From positions 1-62,621 of the forward strand of contig JAJPXC010000119.1 of the NCBI GenBank assembly GCA_021205635.1: a stretch of DNA of 62,621 nt, written 5' to 3'. This stretch comes from Bacteroidales bacterium (GTDB taxonomy: Bacteria > Bacteroidota > Bacteroidia > Bacteroidales > Muribaculaceae). The number at the start of each line of letters is the position of its first letter. The stretch's first letter is position 1. Under the pieces are notes generated by a model, which worked only from the letters and a program-made list of their open reading frames with translations, did no database searches and was not told the DNA's origin. Positions 45,794 through 57,423 of the stretch are shown here, one piece after another. The translations under genes and the position numbers were made by a program.

Positions 45794-46949
45794 AATTCTC
45801 ACCGCGATGACGCCACGCCACAAAGCGATAATAGGCGTTGTAAAGCGGCTGAGTAAGAAGCAGATAGGGGAGCGTGAGCACAAGCTTGCGCGCCCCTAAC
45901 GCACGTAATGTGGGCTGGTAAACCACCACCAAGGTGATCCATACGCCCAAGCCCAACGCCACCATCGCGACCATTGGCAAGAAATTGGGCAACGCGATCA
46001 CCGAGGCGGCAATCGCGGCTCCAAAACCGAGCCACATCGCTGCCGAGCACACTCCCATCATGCGCCTAGCTGACGTGCTGACGTATTTGCCTGTGAACAG
46101 GTGATGCCACTTCCAGCGACGGTGCATCGCGCGCGGCGATTCCCCGCCCATTGTCACGCGAGAGGCATGCGACAGTTCAACAGCCGTATTGGCGCCTGTA
46201 GCGATTTGTGACACCAGTATATCGTCCTCGCCCGTATGAATATTCAGCGACTGCGAGAACCCCTTGATACCCAAGAATTTGTCACGGCGGAATCCCATAT
46301 TGGCCGCATGGCCGCGGTAGGGATGGCCCCCGAGAGCCGCAGGAATGTAAGTGATGGCGTCCAAAGCCCACGACAACGAGCGCCGGCGCTTGCCCAGGCG
46401 GTCGTCGCGGTGGTTGTCGACCGTGGCGTAACCGAGCACCACCTCACGCCCCTTGGCGAAATGACGGGCCATGGAGGCGAGCCAGCGATGGGAATGTATC
46501 GACGACGAGGCGTCCAATATCAACACGTAAGGGTAGCGCGCGCCCTTGACGCCCAAAGTGATAGCCAATTTGCGCCGCGACAGGTTGTGTGCGCCAGTGG
46601 GGATGAACGTTTGGTGAAGGTTGCGATGAGTTTGGCTCAGCAAGTTGTACACGTCCTTCACGTCCTCTGAGGCGCCGTCGTTGACGATGATTATCTCAGT
46701 TTCGCCGTTGTATTCTTGTTGTAAGAGGCTGTCGAGCAGATTGGTAAGCGAGGTCGGATTATCAATCGCGTATACGATGATTGATACCCCAGGGGCCTTC
46801 TCGGGCAGGATCGCGCGCTCGCAGCGCCGACGGCGCTTGGCGATCGAGGCCACGCGCCCGCGATACACCGTCAACAGACACGCCCCGCACAGCAACGAGA
46901 CGCCCATCAGCGCCCACACCAGAGCCGAAATGTCAAATGAAAATTCCAT
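45777..46949 (-). CDS. Family 2 glycosyltransferase, membrane anchored
   Basis: 390 residues. There is an N-terminal helix (about 8-28), then a GT-A domain with VSIIVYAIDN, IIIVNDGAS, VLILDASSSIH (in place of DxD), and a GEDDIL motif at about 240. Two or three C-terminal membrane helices (about 295-365) follow. It probably extends an envelope polysaccharide. A -7 box TAACTTCG lies four bases before the ATG. Its 3' end overlaps ridA. Confidence 0.88.
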   Translation of the reverse strand: MEFSFDISALVWALMGVSLLCGACLLTVYRGRVASIAKRRRRCERAILPEKAPGVSIIVYAIDNPTSLTNLLDSLLQQEYNGETEIIIVNDGASEDVKDVYNLLSQTHRNLHQTFIPTGAHNLSRRKLAITLGVKGARYPYVLILDASSSIHSHRWLASMARHFAKGREVVLGYATVDNHRDDRLGKRRRSLSWALDAITYIPAALGGHPYRGHAANMGFRRDKFLGIKGFSQSLNIHTGEDDILVSQIATGANTAVELSHASRVTMGGESPRAMHRRWKWHHLFTGKYVSTSARRMMGVCSAAMWLGFGAAIAASVIALPNFLPMVAMVALGLGVWITLVVVYQPTLRALGARKLVLTLPYLLLTQPLYNAYYRFVAWRHRGENFTWSR

Positions 46950-46961
46950 TACGCGAAGTTA
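46950..46961 (-). promoter_or_regulatory. -7 box four bases from the glycosyltransferase ATG
   Basis: Minus strand TAACTTCG (46961-46954), then CGTA and ATG (46949). Same architecture as aroQ. No -33 TTTG is evident. Confidence 0.45.
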
Positions 46962-46985
46962 GCGATTTTTGTTGAAACTCAGGGG

Positions 46986-48266
46986 TTATTCCATGGCCTC
47001 CTCTTGGGTTTCGGTTTGCGCGGCGTCGATATCGATCAATTGGAAGCCCGCCGATTGCAGCGCTTCCCAGTAGCCGGGATACGACTTCGACACCACCTCG
47101 GCGTTCTCGATCACCATCCCCGGGCAGAAAATAGCCACCGGAGCGAACGACATCGCCATGCGGTGGTCGTCATATGTGGCGATACGGGGCATCTCGGTGA
47201 CGGGAACACGCTTCCCCTCCCACGAAATAGCGTTGTCACCCTCAATCTCCACCATCACCCCTATCTTCAACAACTCGCGACGCAGGGCCTCCAAGCGGTC
47301 GGTCTCCTTCACCCTCAACGATTTCAAGCCGGTCAAATGGAACGGCACGCCAATCGTCGCCGCCGTCACTGCTAGCGTCTGCGCCAAATCGGGCTGGTCT
47401 ACCAAGTCAAGTTCCAAGCGGGAATACATATCGGGCGAGGCCGACAACGTATACCCCGGGCCTTCCTCTGCCTCCTGGGTGAACACACCCAGTCGCTCAA
47501 AAAATTTCTCGCACTGCGCGTCGCCCTGCAGCGAAGGAATCGAAATCCCCGGCAACGTCACCTCGCCACCCGACAGCGCGGCAATCTCATACCAATAGCT
47601 GGCCGCACTCCAATCCTGCTCCACCTTCAGGGGCGTGTCGTCGTATGTGCCGGGGCGCACAGTGATTAGCTCCGGGCCGCGCTCATAATCGGCCCCGCGC
47701 TGCTCCATCATCCCCAGCGTCATCTTTATATATGGTAACGACGGCAGGTCGCCCTCGACGCACAATCTGAGCCCCTGCTCCATCGTTGGTGCGATCATAA
47801 GCATCGCCGAGATGTACTGCGAGCTTACGGTTTCCGAGATTGTCACCTCCCCGCCTTGCAATTTCCGCCCGGTGATGCGTAGCGGCGGGAATCCCTCCTC
47901 ACCAGCATATTCCACCTCAGCGCCCACGCCCCGTAGCATCTCCACCAACTGCCCGATGGGACGCTTACGCATCCTTTCCGAGCCGTCCAGCACCACCTCA
48001 GCCCCCTCCGTAGCGGCGAAATACGCCGTGAGGAAGCGCATCGCGGTGCCGGCCGCGCCGATATTGACCGTGGGATAACCCTTGGGATCAACCTGCAGCG
48101 CAGCCACGACAGCGTCGGTATCGTCACACCTGGCCACGTCGATCAGCGGCTCGGAGCCCGGTGTCAATGCGTTAATGATCAGCGCCCGGTTGCTCATGCT
48201 CTTGCTTAGAGGCAGCTCTATCGTGGCTTCGAGATAACCCTCGGGAGGGAAGATGGCATAGTTCAT
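46986..48266 (-). CDS. aroA: 3-phosphoshikimate 1-carboxyvinyltransferase (EPSP synthase)
   Basis: 426 residues. LPLSKSMSNRALII, the GAAGTAMRFLTAYFA active-site loop, SSQYISAMLMIAP, and KETDRLEALRREL with the catalytic Lys and Glu are diagnostic. NIGAAGTAMR retains the Gly/Ala residues of the sensitive enzyme class. The ATG at 48266 was chosen; a TAAATTTG -7 box lies at 48338-48345 on the minus strand. The protein carries an acidic C-terminal extension after GFQLID. Confidence 0.95.
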   Translation of the reverse strand: MNYAIFPPEGYLEATIELPLSKSMSNRALIINALTPGSEPLIDVARCDDTDAVVAALQVDPKGYPTVNIGAAGTAMRFLTAYFAATEGAEVVLDGSERMRKRPIGQLVEMLRGVGAEVEYAGEEGFPPLRITGRKLQGGEVTISETVSSQYISAMLMIAPTMEQGLRLCVEGDLPSLPYIKMTLGMMEQRGADYERGPELITVRPGTYDDTPLKVEQDWSAASYWYEIAALSGGEVTLPGISIPSLQGDAQCEKFFERLGVFTQEAEEGPGYTLSASPDMYSRLELDLVDQPDLAQTLAVTAATIGVPFHLTGLKSLRVKETDRLEALRRELLKIGVMVEIEGDNAISWEGKRVPVTEMPRIATYDDHRMAMSFAPVAIFCPGMVIENAEVVSKSYPGYWEALQSAGFQLIDIDAAQTETQEEAME

Positions 48267-48337
48267 TTTATGGGATGCATTTAGGATAATAACGCGGCTT
48301 TTGGCTGTCGAAAATTGCCTTGTGCCGAAATCTTGCA

Positions 48338-48345
48338 CAAATTTA
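48338..48345 (-). promoter_or_regulatory. -7 box of aroA
   Basis: TAAATTTG on the minus strand, about 72 bp from the ATG. It lies just downstream of the small-RNA terminator. Confidence 0.45.
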
Positions 48346-48362
48346 CGAAAAAACCATAAAAT

Positions 48363-48396
48363 ATAAAAAGGAGCTTATCACTAAGCTCCTTTTTAT
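48363..48396. terminator. Bidirectional terminator
   Basis: 15-bp perfect stem with loop TCAC; the A5/T5 flanks form part of the stem. Ends the small RNA candidate on the minus strand. Confidence 0.75.
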
Positions 48397-48446
48397 GGGT
48401 TTCCAATAGGTACAATTTCTAAGGTAAAAAAGATTGTTTTAGGTTT
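48363..48446 (-). ncRNA. Candidate small RNA, about 85 nt, upstream of aroA
   Basis: Minus-strand unit with its own promoter (48453-48483) and terminator (48363-48396). It contains, in inverted orientation, the motif shared with the small RNA at 3203-3296 (48418-48435 here). It ends 18 bp before the aroA -7 box, so it might alternatively be a leader whose readthrough feeds aroA. The start is inferred. Confidence 0.4.
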
Positions 48447-48452
48447 GCGATA

Positions 48453-48483
48453 CAAAGGTGAGGCTTTTTCCGCACCCCGCAAA
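48453..48483 (-). promoter_or_regulatory. Promoter of the small RNA candidate upstream of aroA
   Basis: Minus strand: TTTG (48483-48480), 19-nt gap, CACCTTTG (48460-48453), one mismatch to TAnnTTTG. Confidence 0.45.
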
Positions 48484-48807
48484 ATTTTTTTATATGTTTT
48501 CCAACATACTTTTTTGACCACTCATCGATAAAATTCGCTTAACGCATTGATTTATAGCACCATTCCACCACATTAGCTCATATTGTCCAAATAACAATTT
48601 TTAACACTTTCTCGCCAAAATCGCCATTTCCCTCCCCCTTTTCTCTCCAAAATTACAAAAAATTTTTGAATTGACCTCGCTCAGTTATACCCGCACCTAT
48701 TCACCCAATGGACCGAATGGACTTTTATTACCTCGCTCACGGTTTTCAGTGATGCAACTTTTCGGGAATCTCACCAACTTCGCGCAATACATCAACTCAT
48801 ATAGATC

Positions 48808-50400
48808 ATGAATCGATTCCTCCGCCACCGCCCAATAAATCGGATAGCCATATTCTTGGTGGCTTCCCTAACCTACTCAGCAGCAGCATTGGCCTCGCCT
48901 ACCGACGGCGTATTCACCTACAACTTAAGCTCTGTCGCCAGCATTACAGGCTACGCTCAAGAATACACCGACGCCCAACTCGTAATCCCCGACGAGGTAA
49001 CCTTCGGCGGCGTCAACTACACCGTCACATACGCCTCCGGCCTTGACGGCAACCAGCATATCACCGAAGTGGTAATCGGTCCGAACCTACAATCGTGCGA
49101 GACGTTCCGCAATTGCCGCAACCTGCAGCGATTCACGGTCGACAGCGCCAATCCTTACATCATGGTGCTTGACGACGTATGGCTATGCCAAAATTACCAG
49201 CTAAAGGACAACCCGGCTCTCTGGACCTTAGCCGCCGCCTCGGCAGTGGGCGACGTCACAATCCCCCAAGAGATCACATCCATATACGACGGCGCCTTTA
49301 ACGGTTGCGACATCGATTGCCTCACGTTCACCAATTGCGTATACCCCGCTACAGCGCTGATTGACGCGGCGGGCGTTTACGACGACAACCACGAATACCT
49401 CGGCTGGGAAACGCTTGGCAAAATACGGCAGTACGCCTTGGCCGACAACCTCACCCAATGGAACAACGGCTTCCGATATTTCATCGAAGGTGGCGCCCTA
49501 TACCAATGCTACTACAACGGTTTCACCCAAACAGTCACCCTCCTGAGCCTCCCTCCCGACTCCGACATCACCACACTCATCATCAACTCCAATTGCGACG
49601 AGATCGCTTCGCTTGCCAGCAAAAATCTGCGAAACCTCGTTATCCCCTCGTCGGTCACAAAGATGGGCGACGCCTATGCCTACGGCCGCGACTACTGGCT
49701 ATCATCCATCAAAAACATCATCGTGGGCGAAGGGCTTTCCGAGGTCTATCTCCCCACCGTAAACAATGTCGTTAAGAATGTATATTGCAAAGCCACCACA
49801 CCTCCCGCCGTCAACGGCATCATCTCCCAGGAGAGCGAAACCGAGGTTGAAGCAGGCGGCGTGGAGCATCTCTACGTGCCCGAGGAAGGCTACGAGGCTT
49901 ACTGCTCGCACGAGTCCTGGGGATTGGTGCCCGACATCGCCATTTACGACATTGAGGCCCCCGGAATAGGCGCCTCGACTTCCGACACCGGCACAACCGT
50001 CACTTGGCACGCCTCCAACGTCTACGATACCGATCACTACACTGTACGCGCCTATGGCGACGCGGCCCTCGAGCAACTCGTCGAGGAACAAACAATCTAC
50101 CACAACGCCCGCTCCGCCCAATCCACATCTTGCACCTTTGAATACCTTGAGCCGTACACCGACTATTGGGTAACCATTGAGGGCTTCGACTACGACGCCG
50201 AACCATGCTTCTTCGACTACCTCCCCATCCACACCGGTGCCACCTCCTCCATCACCCTCACACCCTCCGACCATGTAAGTCAGGACACTCAAAGCCCCGC
50301 CATCTACGACCTCACAGGCCGACGCCTCCCGGCCCCCACTCCCGGCCTCAACCTCATCCTCTCCCCCTCCGGCATGGCCACCAAACACCTCCACAAATAA
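48808..50400 (+). CDS. Secreted BspA-like (LRR_5) protein with Fn3-like domain and T9SS-type tail
   Basis: 530 residues. Signal peptide (RIAIFLVASLTYSAAALA). Residues 45-380 carry LRR_5/BspA-type repeats (VIPDEVTFGGVNYTVTY, DVTIPQEITSIYDGAFNGC, NLVIPSSVTKMGDAY). An Fn3-like domain spans about 390-480. The end (AIYDLTGRRLPAPTPGLNLI) is a T9SS type A-like sorting domain, although the last residues are unusual (KHLHK). It is probably a surface adhesin or binding protein. The stop codon begins a 36-bp tandem duplication. Confidence 0.82.
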   Translation: MNRFLRHRPINRIAIFLVASLTYSAAALASPTDGVFTYNLSSVASITGYAQEYTDAQLVIPDEVTFGGVNYTVTYASGLDGNQHITEVVIGPNLQSCETFRNCRNLQRFTVDSANPYIMVLDDVWLCQNYQLKDNPALWTLAAASAVGDVTIPQEITSIYDGAFNGCDIDCLTFTNCVYPATALIDAAGVYDDNHEYLGWETLGKIRQYALADNLTQWNNGFRYFIEGGALYQCYYNGFTQTVTLLSLPPDSDITTLIINSNCDEIASLASKNLRNLVIPSSVTKMGDAYAYGRDYWLSSIKNIIVGEGLSEVYLPTVNNVVKNVYCKATTPPAVNGIISQESETEVEAGGVEHLYVPEEGYEAYCSHESWGLVPDIAIYDIEAPGIGASTSDTGTTVTWHASNVYDTDHYTVRAYGDAALEQLVEEQTIYHNARSAQSTSCTFEYLEPYTDYWVTIEGFDYDAEPCFFDYLPIHTGATSSITLTPSDHVSQDTQSPAIYDLTGRRLPAPTPGLNLILSPSGMATKHLHK

Positions 50401-50469
50401 ATCCCCGGGGATAGGAATTGGAAACATATCACTTAAATCCCCGGGGATAGGAATTGGAAACATATCACT
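50398..50469 (+). repeat. 36-bp tandem duplication beginning at the stop codon
   Basis: Two identical copies (50398-50433 and 50434-50469). Each starts TAAATCCCCGGGG and includes the palindrome ATCCCCGGGGAT. The first TAA is the BspA-like gene stop, so the second copy supplies a backup stop. Confidence 0.95.
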
Positions 50470-50515
50470 GCAATAATCCAACAAACAGGGGATAACCATT
50501 CGACCCTTTCGACGG

Positions 50516-50551
50516 AAAAAGCCTCCGCAACATTCTGCTGCGGAGGCTTTT
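50516..50551 (-). terminator. Terminator after tRNA-Ala
   Basis: GCCTCCGCA (50521-50529) pairs with TGCGGAGGC (50539-50547), flanked by A5 and T4. On the minus strand the stem follows the tRNA 3' end by 3 bp. Confidence 0.8.
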
Positions 50552-50554
50552 AAG

Positions 50555-50628
50555 TGGAGTATAGCGGACTCGAACCGCTCACCTCGACACTGCCAGTGTC
50601 GCGCTCTAGCCAGATGAGCTAATACCCC
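50555..50628 (-). tRNA. tRNA-Ala (anticodon GGC)
   Basis: The 74-nt cloverleaf on the minus strand. Acceptor GGGGTAT pairs with ATACTCC (one G-T), discriminator A, no encoded CCA. The anticodon stem CGACA/TGTCG encloses the loop CTGGCAG with GGC. A GGTTCGAGTCC T-arm is present. A terminator follows directly, so it is a single-gene unit. Confidence 0.95.
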
Positions 50629-50745
50629 ATTGGTGGTTTGCGGTGCAAAGTTACGCGTTTTTTCGTAACCACCAAAATTTTGCAGAAGATTTTTCAACCC
50701 TCTTTCCTCCTTTAATCCTTTAAAGGAGGAAAGGAGGGTGGAAGA

Positions 50746-51609
50746 CTATTTGATTACCTTGGTCGAGAGGATGCGGATATCGGTGTTGGGGCGGTCGGAG
50801 CCGTCGGTCTCGGCTTTCTCGATCTTGTCGACAACGTCCATGCCGTCGATCACCTCGCCAAACACGGTGTATTGGCCGTCCAAGTGGGGAGCGCCACCCA
50901 CGGTCTCATACGCCTGGATCTGTTCCTCGGTGAGGGTGGGAACTTCCATCTTGGAAACGGCTTCCTCGGTTTGGGCGATCAGCCGCTGGCGCAGAGCCTC
51001 CAAGCCCTCGCGGTCGTGGGCTGTCTGCAGGGCCTGAATCTCCTCCATGTGTTCCTGGGCGAGTTTCTGGAAGGTCGATTGCTTTAGGCCGTCGGCCATG
51101 CGGCTTTGGATCATCTGCAGCTCGGGACCCTCGAATTTGCGCCCGGTGACGATATAGAATTGTGAGCCTGAGGAGCGACGCTCGGGGTTAACCTGGTCGC
51201 CGGTGCGGGCTGCGGCGAGCGCTCCACGCTTGTGGAAATGCTTGGGGAATACGATCTCGGCGGGTAGGGTGTAGCCGGGGCCACCGCTGCCAAGGTGCTG
51301 CCCGGGCTGAGCGGTTTTCGACTCGGGATCGCCGCACTGGATCATAAACTCCTTGATCACGCGGTGGAACAGCGTGTTGTCGTAATAGCCCTCGGCGACG
51401 AGCTTCAGGAAGTTGTCGCGATGGGCCGGGGTGTCGCCGTAGAGGAGCACCTTGATTGGGCCTTCGGTGGTGACGATTTCGACGATAGCCGAGGTGGTGT
51501 CGGTTGCTTGGGTCATATCGGTTTTAGTTGAGGGGGCGTCGCTGGCTTTCGCGCTGCACGACACGCAGGCAAGCAGAGCGACAGCCCAAAGTGAGATTTT
51601 CTTGAGCAT
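50746..51609 (-). CDS. Cyclophilin-type peptidyl-prolyl isomerase lipoprotein
   Basis: 287 residues. Signal peptide with lipobox (LLACVSC). Cyclophilin motifs: VEIVTTEGPIKVLLY, DNTLFHRVIKEFMIQCGDP, RRSSGSQFYIVTG and DGQYTVFGEVIDGMDVVDKI. An insertion of about 70 mostly helical residues (about 165-235) interrupts the domain, as is common in Bacteroidales homologues. Active-site Arg and Phe are present. It works on exported proteins in the periplasm. A purine-rich inverted repeat (50703-50740) lies downstream. Confidence 0.93.
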   Translation of the reverse strand: MLKKISLWAVALLACVSCSAKASDAPSTKTDMTQATDTTSAIVEIVTTEGPIKVLLYGDTPAHRDNFLKLVAEGYYDNTLFHRVIKEFMIQCGDPESKTAQPGQHLGSGGPGYTLPAEIVFPKHFHKRGALAAARTGDQVNPERRSSGSQFYIVTGRKFEGPELQMIQSRMADGLKQSTFQKLAQEHMEEIQALQTAHDREGLEALRQRLIAQTEEAVSKMEVPTLTEEQIQAYETVGGAPHLDGQYTVFGEVIDGMDVVDKIEKAETDGSDRPNTDIRILSTKVIK

Positions 51610-51631
51610 AATCAGTAAATATTATAGGAAA

Positions 51632-52006
51632 TTACATCCCATGGGGATGCAGGCGCTTGTAGATGCGCCGGAAATTGTTGTCGGTTGCGTTAAGCTCGTC
51701 AACGCGGCTCTCGTAGTCGTCGCCCCAGATTCCCTGGAGCAGCGAGCCGATGTATCGGCGCTCGCGGTCGCGATCGATGGCCGCGGCGATTAGGGTGTCG
51801 ATGGCCGTGGAGTGACGTATGGGGTCGATCGCGTGCAGGTAACGCGCGGCCGAGGCCAGGAATTGGCCGGAGGCGTCTACGCCGATCATGTTGTCAACGA
51901 GGTAAGGCATATCGTCGTCCACGGTGCCTATATGGTTGGCGATATATTCGTAGGTAAGCAGCCCGTCGGGGTCCTTTGCCAGTGTTTTTTTGTCGTTTTC
52001 GGTCAT
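51632..52006 (-). CDS. Conserved-looking hypothetical protein
   Basis: 124 residues, soluble, mostly helical (TENDKKTLAKDPDGLLTYEY, ASAARYLHAIDP, DRDRERRYIGSLLQGIWG). Not recognised. ATG 52006 was chosen because a TATCTTTG -7 box (52025-52032, minus strand) lies 18 bp upstream; an earlier in-frame codon falls within the leader. It is divergent from a type B T9SS cargo gene and 22 bp from the cyclophilin gene downstream, so the two may be co-transcribed. Confidence 0.75.
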   Translation of the reverse strand: MTENDKKTLAKDPDGLLTYEYIANHIGTVDDDMPYLVDNMIGVDASGQFLASAARYLHAIDPIRHSTAIDTLIAAAIDRDRERRYIGSLLQGIWGDDYESRVDELNATDNNFRRIYKRLHPHGM

Positions 52007-52024
52007 GGTTGTAAGATTACCCCG

Positions 52025-52053
52025 CAAAGATAAAAATAAATTTTGTAATTTTG
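52025..52053. promoter_or_regulatory. Divergent -7 boxes
   Basis: TATCTTTG on the minus strand (52032-52025) for the hypothetical gene and TAATTTTG on the plus strand (52046-52053) for the T9SS cargo gene. They are only 13 bp apart, so the two promoters overlap. Confidence 0.5.
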
Positions 52054-52079
52054 GGGTATTAGTTTACGTTATATATGGT

Positions 52080-53426
52080 ATGAAAAGGATTTTAGCCCCC
52101 ATATTTGCTTTATTTACGGCCACCGCGGCGTGGGCTGGCGTGACATTTGAAGGCTCGCGCCTGCAGGTGATTCAGGTTACCCCCGAAAGCTCCACCGGCT
52201 TGAACGCTGTCTACGTCGTGCCCGATTTCCAGGGCGTGACGATGAAGTACACGGCCGCCAGCTCGTCGGCCAACGTCACCTGGCAGCGCTACAGCAACCT
52301 TGGCGGCGGATACGCCGAGGACGTGGCTGTGAGCCGCGACGGAGCCGTCACAAGCTACGCTTTGGGTGGTACCTCCGACATGGGCTATATCATCACCGAG
52401 GGCACATCCTCGACCTATGTGTGGGTCATCGACTACGCCAAGCATTACCTTGACCTGAAGGCGCTTAACATCGCCGATGAGCAGGAGTGCGACATGGCCG
52501 CGTTGACCCCCGTCGGCACCGGTGACCGTATCCTATATTACACCATCAACGGCCAGCAAAAGGAGTTGTCCCGCGAATTGACCCTCACCTACTCCACCCA
52601 AGAGTACAACGAGGATTCCCAAGAGTATCAAACCGTGGAAACCACCTCGTCGATCGCCTACCTGCAGGAGACGATCCACACGTCGGCTCCCTTCTGTTCC
52701 ACCAATTTCATCCTCTACGGCGACCGCTTCCTGCGCCAATGGGGCCAGGAGCAGAGCGTGGAGAGTGCCGAGTACACCCCCATCGCTGTCGAGGCCTACA
52801 CCACAGCCACCGAGGAGGAGCGCGAGGCCGACAACGAGAAAACCGTCGAAGGCTCCCAGCTTGGCGGCTCTGCCCCCGTTGTGATCACATTCAAAGCCGC
52901 AGTCACCGAGGCGGCTATCTTCCGCGAGTGGCAATTCTCGGAGTATTCAGAATTCGACGATATCTCCCTGCGTTTCACCGACTTGGAGTTCACCCACACG
53001 TTCAACGACGCCGGCACAACCTACGTGCGTTTCATGGTTAGCAACAACGACGGCACGTGCGACTACTACGGCGACACTTACGAGGTGTTTGTGGGAGAAT
53101 CGGCCCTGCAGTGCCCCAACGCCTTCTCCCCCAACGGCGACGGCGTAAACGACGAGTGGAAGGTAAGCTACAAGTCGATTATAAAATTCGAGTGCACCAT
53201 CTTCAACCGCTGGGGGCAGCAATTAGCCCACTTCACCGACCCGTCGCAAGGCTGGGACGGCAAGGCCGGCGGCAAGGTCGTGCCTGCGGGTGTATACTTC
53301 TACGCCATCAAAGCCCAGGGCAGCGACGGCAAGAAATACAACCTTGGAGGGGATATTAACGTTATCAAATACAAGGAGGGCACCGGCTCGTCATCTTCCG
53401 GCGACAGCTCCTCCTCCGAGGAATAA
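52080..53426 (+). CDS. T9SS type B cargo with gliding-motility C-terminal domain
   Basis: 448 residues with a signal peptide (MKRILAPIFALFTATAAWA). The C-terminal 95 residues are the CHU_C/gliding-motility sorting domain: CPNAFSPNGDGVNDEW, IFNRWGQQL, QGWDGKAGGKVVPAGVYFY. Type B tails direct secretion by the type IX system with PorP/SprF-type partners. The middle is beta-rich with PKD-like features (FTHTFNDAGTTYVRFMVSNN). The protein ends in a Ser/Glu-rich tail. A lytic transglycosylase gene follows. Confidence 0.85.
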   Translation: MKRILAPIFALFTATAAWAGVTFEGSRLQVIQVTPESSTGLNAVYVVPDFQGVTMKYTAASSSANVTWQRYSNLGGGYAEDVAVSRDGAVTSYALGGTSDMGYIITEGTSSTYVWVIDYAKHYLDLKALNIADEQECDMAALTPVGTGDRILYYTINGQQKELSRELTLTYSTQEYNEDSQEYQTVETTSSIAYLQETIHTSAPFCSTNFILYGDRFLRQWGQEQSVESAEYTPIAVEAYTTATEEEREADNEKTVEGSQLGGSAPVVITFKAAVTEAAIFREWQFSEYSEFDDISLRFTDLEFTHTFNDAGTTYVRFMVSNNDGTCDYYGDTYEVFVGESALQCPNAFSPNGDGVNDEWKVSYKSIIKFECTIFNRWGQQLAHFTDPSQGWDGKAGGKVVPAGVYFYAIKAQGSDGKKYNLGGDINVIKYKEGTGSSSSGDSSSSEE

Positions 53427-53485
53427 TCCCGGGCCTCCCGTAAATCCCGGAAATATCGGCAATGCCGTAATTCCCGAAAATCCCG
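53424..53485 (+). repeat. Stop-anchored TCCCG-rich repeats
   Basis: TAATCCCGGG starts at the stop codon; TAAATCCCGG, TAATTCCCG and AAAATCCCG follow. The sequence resembles the 9-bp array at 6512-6547. Confidence 0.6.
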
Positions 53486-53513
53486 AAAAAAAATTAACCC
53501 CAAAAAATCAACA

Positions 53514-54466
53514 ATGAAAGCAATCCTGAAGGAAACCATTATACTTAGCGCCAGCCTCCTGGCCGTGTCCATGCCCGCTTGGGGCGCCGATCCCGTACCC
53601 CTAAAACCCACCGCCTTCGCGGTGGTGGAGAATCCCGAGGTACCACTGTCGATGGAGTTCGCCGGTAACAAGGTGGCTCTTGACCGCATCGACATGTTTG
53701 AGCGCTTGGACCGCGAGCTTACCGCGTTCACCTACACCCACGGCAACACGCTGCTCATGATCAAGCGCGCCAACCGCTACTTCCCCGAAATGGCTCCTAT
53801 CCTCAAGAAAAACGGCATCCCCATGGACATGCTTTACCTGGCCTGCATCGAGTCGACCCTCAATCCCCGTGCCTATTCAGGAGCCAAGGCCGCCGGTCTG
53901 TGGCAGTTTATGGCCGACACCGCCAAGCAGTACGGCCTCGAGGTCAACGACTACGTCGACGAGCGCTACAACACCGAGAAGGCCACCGACGCAGCTTGCC
54001 GATACATGAAAGCCGCCTACCAGAAATACGGCAACTGGGAATCGGTTGCCGCAAGCTACAACGGAGGCATGGGCCGCATCTCCACCGAGTTGCAAAAGCA
54101 ATTGGCATCTTCGGCCTACGACCTCTACCTCACCGACGAGACCTCCCGCTATATGTTCCGCCTGCTCGCCTGCAAGCTTATCATGGACAACCCCAAGGCC
54201 TACGGATACCAGCTCGACCGCCATCAGCTCTACCAGCCCATCGAGTGTGACGAGGTGACCGTTGACGGCCCCGTGGAGGATTGGCCCACATGGGCGCAAG
54301 ACCACGGCATCAGCTACATGCAACTCCGCGACGCCAATCCTTGGATCCGCGCAAAGTCGCTCCCCAACAAGGACGGCAAAACCTACAAGGTGAAAATCCC
54401 CAAGGCCGACTCCCTCTCCCGCGCCCGCCAAAAACGCACCGTGTATAACACCAACTGGGTTACCAA

Positions 54467-54470
<4 letters not shown>
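53514..54470 (+). CDS. Lytic transglycosylase (SLT, MltD-like)
   Basis: 318 residues with a signal peptide (to AWGA). The SLT domain (about 95-215) has the catalytic Glu in [22 protein letters not shown], then [13 protein letters not shown] and a [11 protein letters not shown] helix. Residues 245-310 resemble a LysM-like module ([18 protein letters not shown]). It cuts peptidoglycan glycan strands in the periplasm. The TGA stop overlaps the ATG of uvrA (ATGA), so the two are co-translated. Confidence 0.92.
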
Positions 54471-57313
<2,843 letters not shown>

Positions 57314-57316
<3 letters not shown>

Positions 57317-57331
57317 AGGAGCCGGCCTCGC
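57314..57331 (+). repeat. GC-rich intergenic element, copy 4, at the uvrA stop codon
   Basis: TAGAGGAGCCGGCCTCG, a divergent copy of the TAGGGGGCCGGCC family, starts with the stop codon. Confidence 0.45.
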
Positions 57332-57357
57332 CCTTTTATCCTTAATCCTTCACCCTT

Positions 57358-57421
57358 TCCCCTTCCATAAAATAAAAAAGAGCGCCCGCGGGGGCGCTCT
57401 TTTTTATTTTATGGAAGGGGA
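57358..57421. terminator. 64-bp perfect hairpin between convergent genes
   Basis: 30-bp arms (57358-57387 with 57392-57421) without mismatch around a GCGG loop. The core GAGCGCCC/GGGCGCTC is flanked by A6/T6, so it terminates in both directions. The right end stops 2 bp before the stop codon of the minus-strand gene. Confidence 0.92.
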
Positions 57422-57423
57422 TG

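Larger units (their letters stand above)
48267..48807. other. 541-bp intergenic region between aroA and the BspA-like gene
   Basis: Beyond the small-RNA candidate with its promoter and terminator and the aroA -7 box, about 320 bp (48484-48807) hold no gene. An AACTTCG-like box near 48778-48784 may belong to the promoter of the next gene, about 25 bp before its ATG. Confidence 0.5.

Noticed and set aside
49702..50697. Long open frame (331 residues) on the minus strand
   Set aside because: It runs antisense through the BspA-like gene, is Gly/Val-rich in a way typical of reverse-strand readings of GC-rich genes, and crosses the tRNA-Ala gene.
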